A stretch of 64,000 nt of DNA, from the NCBI RefSeq assembly GCF_000962805.1, contig NZ_JZTW01000009.1, positions 99,865 through 163,864 of the forward strand. The letters are read 5' to 3'. Numbering within the stretch: position 1 is the stretch's first letter; each line of letters starts with the position of its first letter. This stretch comes from Pseudarthrobacter chlorophenolicus (GTDB lineage Bacteria; Actinomycetota; Actinomycetes; Actinomycetales; Micrococcaceae). Of the stretch, positions 17,028 through 27,625 are shown piece after piece. The notes under the pieces were generated by a model. That model did not search any database and had not been told where the DNA came from. It saw nothing but the letters and a program-made list of their open reading frames with translations. Both the position numbers and the translations under genes were made by a program.

Positions 17028-18590
17028 ATGACGTCTTCTTCAAAGTTTCCCTTCCAGGCCACCGCACTGAGGTGGCCTGCCCTCGCAGCCGTCGCAGTGT
17101 TCGGCCTCAGCGCCTGCAGCGTGGCCAACTCCGACAGCGCCGGAGGCGGCGCGGCGGACACTGTCCGTGTAGTGCTGGGCCAGGAACCGCCCACGCTGGA
17201 GGCCTGTGAGTCCAACCTGACCTCCACCGGCGTCGTGGTCCGTTCGAACGTGACCGAGCCCCTGATCGAACGCAATCCGCAGAGCGGTGAACTCGAACCC
17301 AAGCTCGCCACCGAGTGGAAGGCCACCAGTGACACCGAATGGACACTCAAGCTCCGCGAGGGAGTCAACTTCCAGGACGGAACTCCTTTCAACGCCGAGG
17401 CAGCAGCCTTCACGATTGACCGTGCCGTGAACTCCAAACTAGGGTGCAACGTTGAAGGCTACGTCTTCGGCGACGCCGACCTCGACGTCAAGGCCGTTGA
17501 TGCCACCACCCTGACCGTGACCACCCCGGAACCGGATCCCATCCTTCCGTTGCGGCTCTCCTTCCTGGAAGTGGTGCCGACGTCCACCAGCACCACGGAA
17601 AAGGTCCGCGAACCGATTGGCACCGGCCCCTACAAGATCGACAGCTGGGACGCCGGCCAGAAGATCTCGCTCAGCAGCTGGGACGGCTACTGGGGTGACA
17701 AGCCCGCCTATGCCAAGGCGGAGTACCAGTGGCGCTCCGAAAGCTCGGTTCGTGCCGCCATGATCACCAGCGGCGAAGCCGACATAGCCATGGGACTGAG
17801 CCCTGATGACAACATTGGCGACCTCGGCGTGGACTACCCCAACAACGAAACAGTGGCGCTTCGCATGGACGCGAACGAAGCACCGCTCAACGACATCCGG
17901 ATCCGCCAGGCCGTCAACTACGCCATCGATAAGGAAGGCATCGTCAACTCCCTCTACCAGGGAAAGCACCAGGTAGCTGCACAGTTGGTCCCCGAGGGAA
18001 TCGTTGGCCACAACGACGCCCTGAAGGGTTGGCCCTTCGACCTCGATAAGGCGAAGTCGCTGGTTGCCGAGGCCAAGGCCGACGGCGTGGACACCTCCAA
18101 GCAGATTTCCCTGGTGGTCCGCAGTGCCCAGTTCCCCAAGATCACTGAACTGGCCCAGGTATTGCAGGAACAGCTCAGCCAGGCAGGCCTGAACGTGAAA
18201 CTGAAGATGCTCGAAACCAGCCAGCACCTGACCTACCAGGTGCGCCCGTTTGCCGAGGATGAGGGCGCAGTTGCCCTGATGACCCAGCACGGCAACCAGG
18301 CAGGCGACGCGGCCTTCACCGTAGACCAGTACATGCTCTCCACCGGTGCCCAGAGCTACTTCGGCACCCCCGAGTTCGACGCCATGATCAAGAAGGCGGA
18401 CGCTGCCTCCGGCGATGCCCGCAAGAAGGCGTTCGAGGAGATCTTCGCCTACCAGAACGACAAGGTGGTCCAGTTCGCCCACATCTCGCACCAGACCGGC
18501 ATCCTGGGCAAGGCCAAGTCGGTCACCTACACGCCCAACTCGTCCAGCGGTGACGAGCTGCGCATCTCCGAGATGACCCCGGCCAGCTAA
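17028..18590 (+). CDS. ABC transporter substrate-binding lipoprotein (peptide/opine/nickel family)
   Basis: This 520-residue SBP_bac_5 protein has an N-terminal signal (about 1-27) ending in a lipobox, FGLSAC, so Cys is lipid-modified and the protein tethered outside the membrane. Family features include LEACESNL near the start, FNAEAAAFTIDRAV, GTGPYKIDSWD and DIRIRQAVNYAIDKEGIV. An upstream in-frame ATG exists at 16995, but GGAGGA stands 5 nt before the ATG at 17028. It is the first gene of a five-gene importer operon. The ligand is not known; proximity to aldarate dehydratases hints at a sugar acid or conjugate, but the family mostly binds peptides. Confidence 0.92.
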   Translation: MTSSSKFPFQATALRWPALAAVAVFGLSACSVANSDSAGGGAADTVRVVLGQEPPTLEACESNLTSTGVVVRSNVTEPLIERNPQSGELEPKLATEWKATSDTEWTLKLREGVNFQDGTPFNAEAAAFTIDRAVNSKLGCNVEGYVFGDADLDVKAVDATTLTVTTPEPDPILPLRLSFLEVVPTSTSTTEKVREPIGTGPYKIDSWDAGQKISLSSWDGYWGDKPAYAKAEYQWRSESSVRAAMITSGEADIAMGLSPDDNIGDLGVDYPNNETVALRMDANEAPLNDIRIRQAVNYAIDKEGIVNSLYQGKHQVAAQLVPEGIVGHNDALKGWPFDLDKAKSLVAEAKADGVDTSKQISLVVRSAQFPKITELAQVLQEQLSQAGLNVKLKMLETSQHLTYQVRPFAEDEGAVALMTQHGNQAGDAAFTVDQYMLSTGAQSYFGTPEFDAMIKKADAASGDARKKAFEEIFAYQNDKVVQFAHISHQTGILGKAKSVTYTPNSSSGDELRISEMTPAS

Positions 18591-18616
18591 CCGCCCCTCC
18601 CACAGAAAGGGCGGCC

Positions 18617-19546
18617 ATGCTGACCTACTTGAGAAAGCGCATCATCTCCAGCGCCCTGCCGCTGGTGGTGGTAGTGGTGGGCGTCTTCGCGCTGGCCAGG
18701 ATGACCGGCAACCCGGCCGCCCTGTACCTGCCGCTGAACGCCACCCAGCAGATGCGGGACGACTTCACGGCCCGCAACGGCCTGGACCAGCCGCTCCTGG
18801 TGCAGATGGCCGACTACTTCGGCGGCGTCCTCCGGCTCGACTTCGGGCAGTCCCTCCGGACCGGGCAGGATGCGGCCGCCATGGCCCTGCGCGCCTTCCC
18901 GGCCACCCTCCAGCTCGCGGCCACCACCATGGTGCTGGCCGTGGTGCTGGCGGTCATTGTGGGCTGCTGGGCTGCGCTGAAGCCAAACGGCATCGCGGAC
19001 AGGATCTCAAGCTTCATCTCCATGGCCGCCGCATCGATCCCGGACTTCTGGCTGGCCATTGTGGGCATCTGGATTTTCGCGATCACCCTGGGCTGGGTGC
19101 CCACATCCGGTGTGTCGGGGGCCAGCGCCTGGGTGTTGCCCATCGCCACGCTGCTGCTGCGGCCGTTTGGTGTGCTGGTGCAGATTGTCCGCGGCTCCAT
19201 GGTGTCCGCGCTGTCCGAGCCGTACATCAAACTGGCCCGCAGCCGCGGCGCCGGCGAGCTGCGGGTGGTCACCCACCACGCCCTGCGGAACGCCGCGGCG
19301 CCAGCCCTGACCGTCGCCGGTGACCTGACCGTAGGACTCGTCAACGGCGCCGTGGTGGTGGAGACGATCTTCGGCTGGCCGGGCATCGGCAAGCTGATGA
19401 TCGATTCGATCCTCCAGCGCGACTTCGCCGTCCTGCAGGCGGCCGTGCTGCTGACCGCCGTTGCAATCTTTGCCCTGAACATCCTTATCGACATGGGGTA
19501 CGCGCTGCTGGATGCGCGCGTGCGTCCCGTAACGGTCAAGGCCTAG
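18617..19546 (+). CDS. ABC transporter permease (DppB/OppB type)
   Basis: The 309-residue inner-membrane permease has six predicted helices and the typical N-terminal MLTYLRKRIISSALPLVVVV. The EAA loop interacting with the ATPases is visible as KLARSRGAGELRVVTHHALRNAAAP. It starts 26 nt after the binding-protein gene with AGAAAGG upstream and is followed by the partner permease. Confidence 0.93.
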   Translation: MLTYLRKRIISSALPLVVVVVGVFALARMTGNPAALYLPLNATQQMRDDFTARNGLDQPLLVQMADYFGGVLRLDFGQSLRTGQDAAAMALRAFPATLQLAATTMVLAVVLAVIVGCWAALKPNGIADRISSFISMAAASIPDFWLAIVGIWIFAITLGWVPTSGVSGASAWVLPIATLLLRPFGVLVQIVRGSMVSALSEPYIKLARSRGAGELRVVTHHALRNAAAPALTVAGDLTVGLVNGAVVVETIFGWPGIGKLMIDSILQRDFAVLQAAVLLTAVAIFALNILIDMGYALLDARVRPVTVKA

Positions 19547-19554
19547 GAGGAACC

Positions 19555-20559
19555 ATGACGAGTTCATTGACCGACGGCGCCGCCCGGGAGGGGCAGGACG
19601 GGCAGCAACCGGCCAACCAGCCGCCCACCAGGAACGCCCCTCCCAGGGACGGGCAGCCCGGACTGTTCCGCCTCCTGCTCAAGGACCGCTTCGCCACCGT
19701 CGCAGCCTTCGTCCTGCTGCTGGTGGGCTTGACCGCCCTGGTGGGGCCGGCCCTCATGGGCGACCTTGCCACCAAGCAGAACCTGCTGTTCGCCAACAAG
19801 GCACCCTTCACCATGGCGCACGGCTGGGAGTACTTCCTGGGCAGCGACTCCCTGGGGCGCAGCATGCTGGCGCGCCTGGTGGTGGCCAGCAGGACCACCC
19901 TGTCCGTGGCACTTCCCGCCGTTGCCGTGGCACTGCTGATCGGCTCCCTGTGGGGTGTCTGGGCCGGGTACCACCGCGGCTGGCGGGAGAACGTCTCCAT
20001 GAGGATCGCCGATGTGATCATGAGCTTCCCCTCCCTGCTGCTCGCCGTCGTCGTCCTCTACGTCTTCAACCCCTCAGCTGCCAATATCGTCCTGATCCTG
20101 GCGCTGACCCGCATTCCGATCTACCTCCGCACCGCCCGCGCAGAATCGGCCGAACTGCAAAGCCGCACCTTCGTGGACGCGGCCCGGACCTTCGGTGCCA
20201 AACCCAACGCCATCATCGTCCGGCACGTCATCCCGGTGGTGCTGCCGACCCTGCTGACCCTGGCCACCCTGGAATTCTGCTATGTCATGCTGGCCGAATC
20301 CTCGCTGAGCTTCCTGGGCATCGGCATCCAGCCCCCTGACGTGAGCTGGGGCCTGATGGTCTCGCAGGGGCGGCAGTACCTGCAGACCGCCTGGTGGCTG
20401 TCCATCTTCCCGGGCGTCGCCATCGTGGTTACCACCATCGCCGCCAACGTGCTGGCAGCCTGGCTCCGGATCGCCACCGACCCCGCGCAGCGCTGGCGCC
20501 TGGCCCTTCCCCGCAAACGGCTGATCGCCCGTATTCCAGTCAAGGAGGCACAGCCGTGA
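19555..20559 (+). CDS. ABC transporter permease (DppC/OppC type)
   Basis: The 334-residue second permease has a Pro/Gln-rich cytoplasmic N-terminus of ~38 residues, then six helices and the signature DSLGRSMLARLVVASRTTLSVA. The EAA-loop is VDAARTFGAKPNAIIVRHVIP, and a C-terminal SFLGIGIQPPDVSWGLMVSQG is typical of the OppC family. AGGAGG precedes the ATG by 4 nt. Its last 4 nt overlap the next gene's GTG. Confidence 0.93.
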   Translation: MTSSLTDGAAREGQDGQQPANQPPTRNAPPRDGQPGLFRLLLKDRFATVAAFVLLLVGLTALVGPALMGDLATKQNLLFANKAPFTMAHGWEYFLGSDSLGRSMLARLVVASRTTLSVALPAVAVALLIGSLWGVWAGYHRGWRENVSMRIADVIMSFPSLLLAVVVLYVFNPSAANIVLILALTRIPIYLRTARAESAELQSRTFVDAARTFGAKPNAIIVRHVIPVVLPTLLTLATLEFCYVMLAESSLSFLGIGIQPPDVSWGLMVSQGRQYLQTAWWLSIFPGVAIVVTTIAANVLAAWLRIATDPAQRWRLALPRKRLIARIPVKEAQP

Positions 20560-21687
20560 AAACAGCTGCCGACCCATCGACCCTCCGGCGCACCCGCGGA
20601 AACGCTGCGACGGAGAGCCAGGCCCACGACGTCGTCCTGCAGGTCAGTGGCCTCGCCGTGGACATCAGGACCCACCGCGGCACCGTCCGTGCCGTCAACA
20701 GCGTGGGCTTCGAAGCCCGGGCAGGCGAGACCCTGGCCCTGCTGGGTGAATCCGGCTGCGGAAAATCCATGACCGCAAAAGCACTGGCAGGCATCATGGA
20801 CCCGGTCTGCGACCTGGCCGACGGACAGATAGTCCTGAACGGGACGGACCTGGCCGCGCTGACCCCGAAGGAACGGCTGAAGTTCGCCGGGCCGGAGCTG
20901 GGCATCGTTTTCCAGGACGCCCTCACCGCACTGAATCCCGTATATACAGTCGGCACGCAGCTGGGGGAGGCATTCCGGATCCACCGCGGCCTGAACGCCA
21001 AGCAGGCCAAGGCTGAAGCCATTGAGCTGATGAAGCGTGTGGGGATCCCGGAACCAGAATCAAGGGTCAACTCCTACCCGCACCAGTTTTCCGGGGGCAT
21101 GCGCCAGCGCATCCTCATCGCCATGGCCGTGGCGCTGAATCCGCGGCTGCTGATCGCCGATGAGCCCACCACTGCCCTGGACGTCACGGTCCAGGCACAG
21201 ATCATGCAGCTGCTGCGCAAGCTCCGCGAAGAGGGCCAGATGGCCGTCATCCTCATCACCCACGACCTTGCGGTGGTGGCCGAGGAAGCCGATTCTGTGG
21301 CCGTGATGTACGCCGGAAACGTGGTGGAGAGCGGGCCGGTGGCCGAGGTCTTCGCCGATCCCCGCCACCCCTACACCAAGGGTCTTCTGGAATCCGTGCC
21401 CGTGCACCTGGAACGCGGCGACCAGCTCAAATCCATCCCTGGCAGCCCGCCGGAGCTCCACGACATCCCGTCCGGCTGCGTCTACCAGTCCCGCTGCCCC
21501 ATGGTGCAGGACATCTGCCGTGCCGAGCGCCCGGCACTGCGCCCGGCAGGCCGCCGTCGTACGCAAAGCGGTGCCGCCACCGCTGAAGCGGACCTGGAAC
21601 AGGCCACGTCCGCAGGAACCAACGACGGCGGCGCAACAGACCGTCCCGTGCGCACGGCAGCGTGCCACTTCAGCGAGGAGATCACCA

Positions 21688-21695
<8 letters not shown>
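20556..21695 (+). CDS. ABC transporter ATP-binding protein (DppD/OppD type)
   Basis: The 379-residue ATPase has Walker [10 protein letters not shown]-loop [11 protein letters not shown], signature FSGGMRQR, Walker [13 protein letters not shown] and H-loop ITHD. The C-terminal oligopeptide-transporter extension has the Cys pattern [15 protein letters not shown]...ACHF, known to bind an Fe-S cluster in some DppD/OppD proteins. An unusual Ala/Thr-rich insert of ~45 residues separates the third Cys from ACHF. The GTG start overlaps the previous stop by 4 nt, and the tail overlaps the next gene by 8 nt. Confidence 0.93.
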
Positions 21696-22724
<1,029 letters not shown>

Positions 22725-22728
<4 letters not shown>

Positions 22729-23450
22729 CCGGCGCCGAATACGCCATCATCGCCGGAGCCATCTTCCTGGCAGCCTGCCTGCAGGCCTCGAGTGGCTTCG
22801 GCATGGGCATGCTGGCGGCCCCGGTCATTGCCATCATCGATCCCGAGCTGCTGCCCGCCACCCTGATCCTGCTCGCCCTGCTGGTCACCGTCATGGTGAC
22901 GGTGACCGAGCGGCAAAGCCTGGACCTGCGCGGTACAGGCTGGGCGCTGATTGGCAGGGTGCCGGGCAGCCTCGTCGGAGCCTGGCTGGTGGCGGCCTCC
23001 TCCCGGGAGGGGATGGCCTGGGTGGTGGTGGCCGTGGTGCTCGCCGGGCTGGTCCTGGCGGGCCGGGGCTGGGCGCCGCGGCCCCGGCGGGCCAACCTGG
23101 TGGCGGCGGGAGCCGCCTCCGGCATCATGGGCACTGCCACGTCCATCGGCGGCCCGCCCATGGCACTGATCTGGCAGGGCCATGAGGGGCCGCGGCTGCG
23201 CGGCACCATGAGTGCCTTCTTCATGGTGGGATCGGCTCTGTCCATGGCCATGCTGTGGCTGGCGGGTACCGTCACCGAGCACATGCTGGTCCTGGCCCTG
23301 TGGATGGTTCCGGCGGTGATAGCCGGCTATGCGGCGTCGCGCTACGTCAACAGGTTCCTCAGCCCGGTACGGCTGAAGAAGCTGGCCTTTGCCGCGTCCG
23401 CACTGGGAAGTGCGCTGCTGGTCACGCAGCTGGTACTGGGCCTGTCCTGA
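22725..23450 (+). CDS. TauE/SafE family sulfite/anion exporter-like membrane protein
   Basis: This 241-residue protein has about eight membrane helices. The family signatures LQASSGFGMGMLAAPVI near the start and GIMGTATSIGGPPMALIW in the second half are clear. TauE/SafE proteins export organic or inorganic anions such as sulfite or sulfoacetate; the substrate here is unknown. The GTG overlaps the upstream ATPase stop by 4 nt, so it belongs to the importer operon. Its 3' end overlaps the convergent dehydrogenase gene by 29 bp. Confidence 0.88.
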
Positions 23451-24450
23451 CCACGTTGCGCAGCGGCAGTCCGCTGGCCAGCCGCCCGATGTTTGCGGCG
23501 ATATCCGCCGCCCGGCGCTCGAACGTCACCCGCGCATGGCCCGAATGGTGCGGAGTGAGGATGGCATTCTCGAGTTCCGTGAACGGCCATTCGGCGGGCG
23601 GGATCACGCCTTCGGCAGGCGTACCCCACCACACGTCCAGGCCGGCGCCGGCGATCCGCCGCTCCGCGAGGGCGGCATAAAGCGCCGCCTGGTCCACCAC
23701 CGCGCCCCGTGCCACGTTAATGAGGACCGCCGAGGACTTCATGGCTCCCAGCTCCGCAGCGCCGATCATGCCGCGGGTGTCCTCACCCAGCGGCACGGTG
23801 ACTACCACGACGTCGGACCCAGCCAGCAGGGCCGGAAGGTCGGCGTTGCCGCCCACCCAGTCCAGCTGTACCCCGGCGGGCAGCGGCGCGGCCGGGTTGC
23901 GGCGGACAGCCCGGACCGTCATTCCCATGGCCGCGGCCACGCGGGCCACCTCGGCCCCAATGGACCCCAGTCCCACCACGCCGAGCACCAGGTCGCTGAG
24001 CACGGGATGGAACGGGACGTCCGGGGCGGTGGCGATGGTCCGCCAGAGACCGTCCCTTACCTCCCGGTCCGCCCGGACGACGTTCCGCTGAAGCATGAGG
24101 GTCACCATGAGGACATGCTCGGCGATGGGCCGGGCATGGTGGAAGGTGTTGGCCACCGCCGCTCTGGGATTCAGGTGCGGGAAGGAAATCTTGTCGTAGC
24201 CGGCCCCGGTGACGTGGACCAGCCGGACGTTGGCCGCGGCTTCGGCTTCAGACGGGGGTAATGCGGAACAAACGACGACGTCGGCACCGGCAAGTGCCGC
24301 GGCCCGCCTGTCCGCGGACCAGGCCGCAGCCATGTCCCAGCGGTGCGCGCCGCCGTCGGACCTTAACGCCTCCTCGAACCGGCTGATGATGGGGTCGGTG
24401 ACGACGATCCGCAGGGACTGTGCGCTGTCCGGGTGCGTCCGAGCGCTCAC
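23422..24450 (-). CDS. 2-hydroxyacid dehydrogenase family protein
   Basis: The 342-residue D-isomer-specific 2-hydroxyacid dehydrogenase-like protein has NAD-binding GLGSIGAEVARVAAAMGM, catalytic Arg in LINVARGAVVDQ and His in LTPHHSGHA. The usual acidic position in the V-F-x-x-E-P segment reads VWWGTPAEG, so the catalytic Glu is displaced or replaced, a feature of some subgroups acting on bulkier substrates. The GTG start overlaps the glucarate dehydratase stop by 4 nt, which ties it to aldarate breakdown. Confidence 0.85.
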   Translation of the reverse strand: MSARTHPDSAQSLRIVVTDPIISRFEEALRSDGGAHRWDMAAAWSADRRAAALAGADVVVCSALPPSEAEAAANVRLVHVTGAGYDKISFPHLNPRAAVANTFHHARPIAEHVLMVTLMLQRNVVRADREVRDGLWRTIATAPDVPFHPVLSDLVLGVVGLGSIGAEVARVAAAMGMTVRAVRRNPAAPLPAGVQLDWVGGNADLPALLAGSDVVVVTVPLGEDTRGMIGAAELGAMKSSAVLINVARGAVVDQAALYAALAERRIAGAGLDVWWGTPAEGVIPPAEWPFTELENAILTPHHSGHARVTFERRAADIAANIGRLASGLPLRNVVRTGPVPAA

Positions 24451-25748
24451 CAGCGCGGGCTCTGCAGCTGGTAGGAGGGGTGGAGGCGCTGCATGTAGCC
24501 GGTGTCGTCACGGCTGCGCAGCCCGCAGTCCAGGTACTGCCGGTGCAGGCGCTCCAGGGCGTCGCGGTCCACCGTGACGCCCAGCCCGGGTGCCGTGGGA
24601 ACCCCCACGGCACCGTCCGTGAACCGGAGGACTCCGCCCTCGATGACGTCCTCGGCCGGGTCCTTCCACGGCCAGTGCGTGTCGCAGGCGTAGTCGAGGT
24701 TGGGGGTGGCCGCAGCAAGGTGGACCATGGCTGCCAGGCTGATCCCCAGGTGGGAATTGGAGTGCATGGACAGGCCCAACCCGAAGGTTTCCGTAATCCC
24801 GGCGAGGAATTGGCTGCGGCGCAGCCCGCCCCAGAAATGGTGGTCGGAGAGAATGACGTCCACGGCGCCCGCCGCGAGGGCGGGGGCCACGTCCGCGAAG
24901 CTGACAACGCACATGTTGGTGGCCAGCGGCATGCCCACTTCCCTGCGGACCGCAGCCATGCCCTCGATCCCCGGCGTGGGGTCTTCCAGGTACTCCAGCA
25001 CCCCGTCCAGCTCCTTGCCCACCCGGATGGAGGTCTCCACTGTCCAGGCGGCGTTGGGGTCGATGCGAAGCGGCAGGTCCGGGAACTCCGCGCGGAGGGC
25101 GTGGATGGCGGCGATCTCCTCTTCCGGAGGGAACACGCCGGCTTTCAGCTTCAAGGCGCCGAACCCGTAACCGTCCACCATGGTCCGGGCCTGCCGGACG
25201 ATGCCTTCAGGGTCCAGCGCGGCGCCCCAGGCGTCGTCGTCTTGGCCGGGATGCCCCGCCCATTTGTAGAACAGGTAGCCGCTGAACTGCACGGAATCCC
25301 GGACTGCCCCGCCCAGCAGGTCGCTGACGGGACGGCCCAGGAGCTTTCCCTGGATATCCAGTGCAGCGACGTCGAACGCGGACAGGACGCGGTCCGCCGT
25401 GCTGGAGCCGGTGACCATGCCGCTCATGCCGTGGCCACCCTCGATGGTGTCCTCGCTGAGGGCCTGGGCGATGCGGCCGCGGATGGTGTTGATGTTGAAA
25501 ACGTCCACGCCCGTCAGCGAGTCCGCCGCGAGCTGCAGCCGGGCGAGGTGGCCGGCGTCGCCGTAGGTCTCGCCGAAGCCTGAGACGCCGGAATCCGTGA
25601 GGACTTCGATGACGGCGCGCAGGGCGAAGGGTTCATGAACGCCCACAGTGTTGAGGAGAGGCGGGTCCTTGAACGCGACAGGCGTGATGGTCACGCCGGT
25701 GATTCGTACCTGGCCGAGGTGGTGGGAGGGGTCGAATGCCGTGGTCAC
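24447..25748 (-). CDS. gudD: Glucarate dehydratase
   Basis: The 433-residue enolase-superfamily enzyme should dehydrate D-glucarate (and/or L-idarate) to 5-keto-4-deoxyglucarate. Active-site elements are visible in order: the KxK pair (ALKLKAG), the metal ligand in LRIDPNAAW, Glu in LEYLEDPTPG, Asn in LATNMCVV, Asp-His-His in LSDHHFWGGL and the His of LSMHSNSHLGIS, with THWPWKDP near the end. It leads a two-gene minus-strand operon with the 2-hydroxyacid dehydrogenase, divergent from a LysR gene. Downstream pathway enzymes (aldolase or KDG dehydratase) are not in the window. Confidence 0.9.
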   Translation of the reverse strand: MTTAFDPSHHLGQVRITGVTITPVAFKDPPLLNTVGVHEPFALRAVIEVLTDSGVSGFGETYGDAGHLARLQLAADSLTGVDVFNINTIRGRIAQALSEDTIEGGHGMSGMVTGSSTADRVLSAFDVAALDIQGKLLGRPVSDLLGGAVRDSVQFSGYLFYKWAGHPGQDDDAWGAALDPEGIVRQARTMVDGYGFGALKLKAGVFPPEEEIAAIHALRAEFPDLPLRIDPNAAWTVETSIRVGKELDGVLEYLEDPTPGIEGMAAVRREVGMPLATNMCVVSFADVAPALAAGAVDVILSDHHFWGGLRRSQFLAGITETFGLGLSMHSNSHLGISLAAMVHLAAATPNLDYACDTHWPWKDPAEDVIEGGVLRFTDGAVGVPTAPGLGVTVDRDALERLHRQYLDCGLRSRDDTGYMQRLHPSYQLQSPRW

Positions 25749-25822
25749 TGCGTTGTGCTCCTCGAGTGGGCGAAGGGGTTGCTTTGTGTGGTCCTGTTCA
25801 CAGACGATATGGGAAGCAATCG

Positions 25823-25834
25823 ATACAGGTCCAA
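25823..25834. promoter_or_regulatory. ATACAGGTCCAA element between gudD and the LysR gene
   Basis: The 12-mer is identical to 16746-16757 near the start of the importer operon. It lies in the 123-bp divergent gap, 38 bp before the LysR ATG and 75 bp before gudD, a normal position for a LysR or GntR site. It is presumed to be a shared operator half. Confidence 0.5.
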
Positions 25835-25871
25835 GCTAATTTCTGCACTCGACAATCCAGTAAAGGTATTG

Positions 25872-26810
25872 ATGTTTTCGCTGCCCCAGTTAGAAGCCTT
25901 CGTCGCCGTCGCCGAGGAACTGCATTTCGGCGCCGCCGCCGAACGGCTCAACATGACCCAGCCGCCGCTCAGCCGGCAGATCCAGATGCTGGAAAAGAAG
26001 CTCAACACCACGCTATTCAGCCGGACAAGCCGCAAGGTGGAGCTGACCGCGGCCGGTGCCACCCTGCTGCCCAGGGCCCGCCAGATCCTGGACATGTGCA
26101 TCAAGACGGATATGGACGTCCGCCGGGTTTCCTCCGGACAGGCGGGGACCATCACCGTGGGCTACACGGCGATTGCCGGCCAGAGCGCGCTGCCCATGAT
26201 GCTGCGGAAGGCGGCCGAGGGGATGCCGGGGGTGTCCTTTGTGCTCCGGGAGCTGGTGTCCACTGACCAGATGGACGGGCTGGTAAAGGGCAGCGTGGAC
26301 ATCGGCTTGCTGCGGCCCATCGTGGCCCGGCCGGGGGTGGTGTTCAGGCCGCTGATGCAGGACAGGCTGGTGGTGGCGGTGCCGGAGGGAAGCCCCATGC
26401 TCGGCAATACCGGGATCCCCGAAGGCCATTCGCTGCCGCTGGGGTCCCTGGACCGCCGCCCGCTGCTGATGTACTCCACCAAGGAGGCCCGGTATTTCCA
26501 CGACCTGGTGCTGCGCCTGTTCGCCAGCGCCGGTGCCCATGCCAACATCACCCAGTACGCCAGCCAGGTCCCGGCGCTGCTGGCGTTCGTCCAGGCAGGG
26601 CTGGGCGTCACTCTGGTTCCTGCCTCGGCCATGGCGTTTGCCCCGCCGGGCGTGGAGTTCCATGAGATCGATGGCCGCCATGGCATGCAGGAACTGAACC
26701 GGGTGGACCTGGAACTGGCATGGAACGAGGAGACGGCAAATCCTGCCGTGCTGCGGCTCCTGGAGCTGATTGGGGAGACCATGCCGGCCACGGGGTCGCC
26801 GGCTGGGTGA
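25872..26810 (+). CDS. LysR family transcriptional regulator
   Basis: This 312-residue regulator has an N-terminal winged helix (MFSLPQLEAFVAVAEELHFG, AAERLNMTQPPLSRQIQMLE) and a periplasmic-binding-like effector domain from ~90. Open frame exists upstream, but the ATG at 25872 begins the canonical LysR N-terminus and has AAAGG before it. It is transcribed divergently from gudD, so it probably controls gudD in response to an aldarate or pathway intermediate. Confidence 0.9.
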   Translation: MFSLPQLEAFVAVAEELHFGAAAERLNMTQPPLSRQIQMLEKKLNTTLFSRTSRKVELTAAGATLLPRARQILDMCIKTDMDVRRVSSGQAGTITVGYTAIAGQSALPMMLRKAAEGMPGVSFVLRELVSTDQMDGLVKGSVDIGLLRPIVARPGVVFRPLMQDRLVVAVPEGSPMLGNTGIPEGHSLPLGSLDRRPLLMYSTKEARYFHDLVLRLFASAGAHANITQYASQVPALLAFVQAGLGVTLVPASAMAFAPPGVEFHEIDGRHGMQELNRVDLELAWNEETANPAVLRLLELIGETMPATGSPAG

Positions 26811-26825
26811 CCCACGCCCGTCAGG

Positions 26826-26874
26826 ATCTTGTTCGCCGATCCATGCCCTGAAGGCGCGGATCAGCGAACAGGAT
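26826..26874. terminator. Bidirectional terminator between LysR and GntR genes
   Basis: A 17-nt inverted repeat (26826-26842 and 26858-26874, two mismatches) with a 15-nt loop sits between the convergent genes and touches the GntR stop codon. There is no long U tract, so strength is uncertain. Confidence 0.5.
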
Positions 26875-27602
26875 TAGGACTCGGGCCGGGGACCAGGCTC
26901 GCTGGACGGCCGTGCGGATGCCTTGAACCGGCGTCGGGAGTTGGCCAGGTGGCTGCGCATCGCGGCGGCGGCGGCAGCCTCGTCTCCGTCGGCGATGGCG
27001 TCCAGGATGGACCGGTGCTCCTGGACCACCTGGTCGAAGTGGTCCCGGGCGTAATGCTCGACGCCGGTCATCAGCCGGGTGCGCGGCATGGCGATCATCG
27101 TCTGGCCCAGTGCCGCGAGGCAGTCGGAGTAGTACGGGTTGCCGGAGGCCGCCGCCACCGCCCGGTGGAAGTCGAAGTCTGATTTCATGGCATGCGACGG
27201 GTGGCCCGCACTCTCGGTGAAGGCCTCCAGCGCAGTGCCCACCGCCCGCAGTTGCCGCTCGGTGTGGTTGCGCGCCGCCAGGGCCGCGGCCTCCGTCTCG
27301 ACACCCATCCGGAACTCCAGGAGGTGCAGCCGGTCCTCGGTGGTGGCCACCGGACGGGCCCCGGGTACTGCCTGGGGCCCGTCCGACGGCGGGGTGAGGG
27401 CGAAGCTGCCGCGCCCCCGTTCGGTTTCCACAAGTCCCTCGGCCTGGAGCCTCGTCAGCGCGGCACGGACCACTGTCCGGCTCACGCCGAAGTCGCTGAT
27501 CAGGGTGTTTTCGCTGGGAAGCTTCTCACCCGGCTGGATGATGCCGTCAACGATGCGGTTGCGAAGGTCGGCGGCGAGGTCAGCGGTGAGGTTCCGGCTC
27601 AT
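26874..27602 (-). CDS. GntR family regulator, FadR/FCD type
   Basis: The 242-residue repressor has an N-terminal winged helix (DLRNRIVDGIIQPGEKLPSE, FGVSRTVVRAALTRLQAEGLVE) and a C-terminal FCD domain with metal-binding His residues (e.g. DFDFHRAVAAASGN, MRSHLAN). It ends the operon begun by the talarate/galactarate dehydratase gene, 23 nt downstream of it. It very likely binds the CTTGTA/TACAAG palindromes at 28802-28827 and senses an aldarate-derived acid. Confidence 0.9.
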   Translation of the reverse strand: MSRNLTADLAADLRNRIVDGIIQPGEKLPSENTLISDFGVSRTVVRAALTRLQAEGLVETERGRGSFALTPPSDGPQAVPGARPVATTEDRLHLLEFRMGVETEAAALAARNHTERQLRAVGTALEAFTESAGHPSHAMKSDFDFHRAVAAASGNPYYSDCLAALGQTMIAMPRTRLMTGVEHYARDHFDQVVQEHRSILDAIADGDEAAAAAAMRSHLANSRRRFKASARPSSEPGPRPES

Positions 27603-27625
27603 GGCTCAAGGTTACGGCTTCAGCG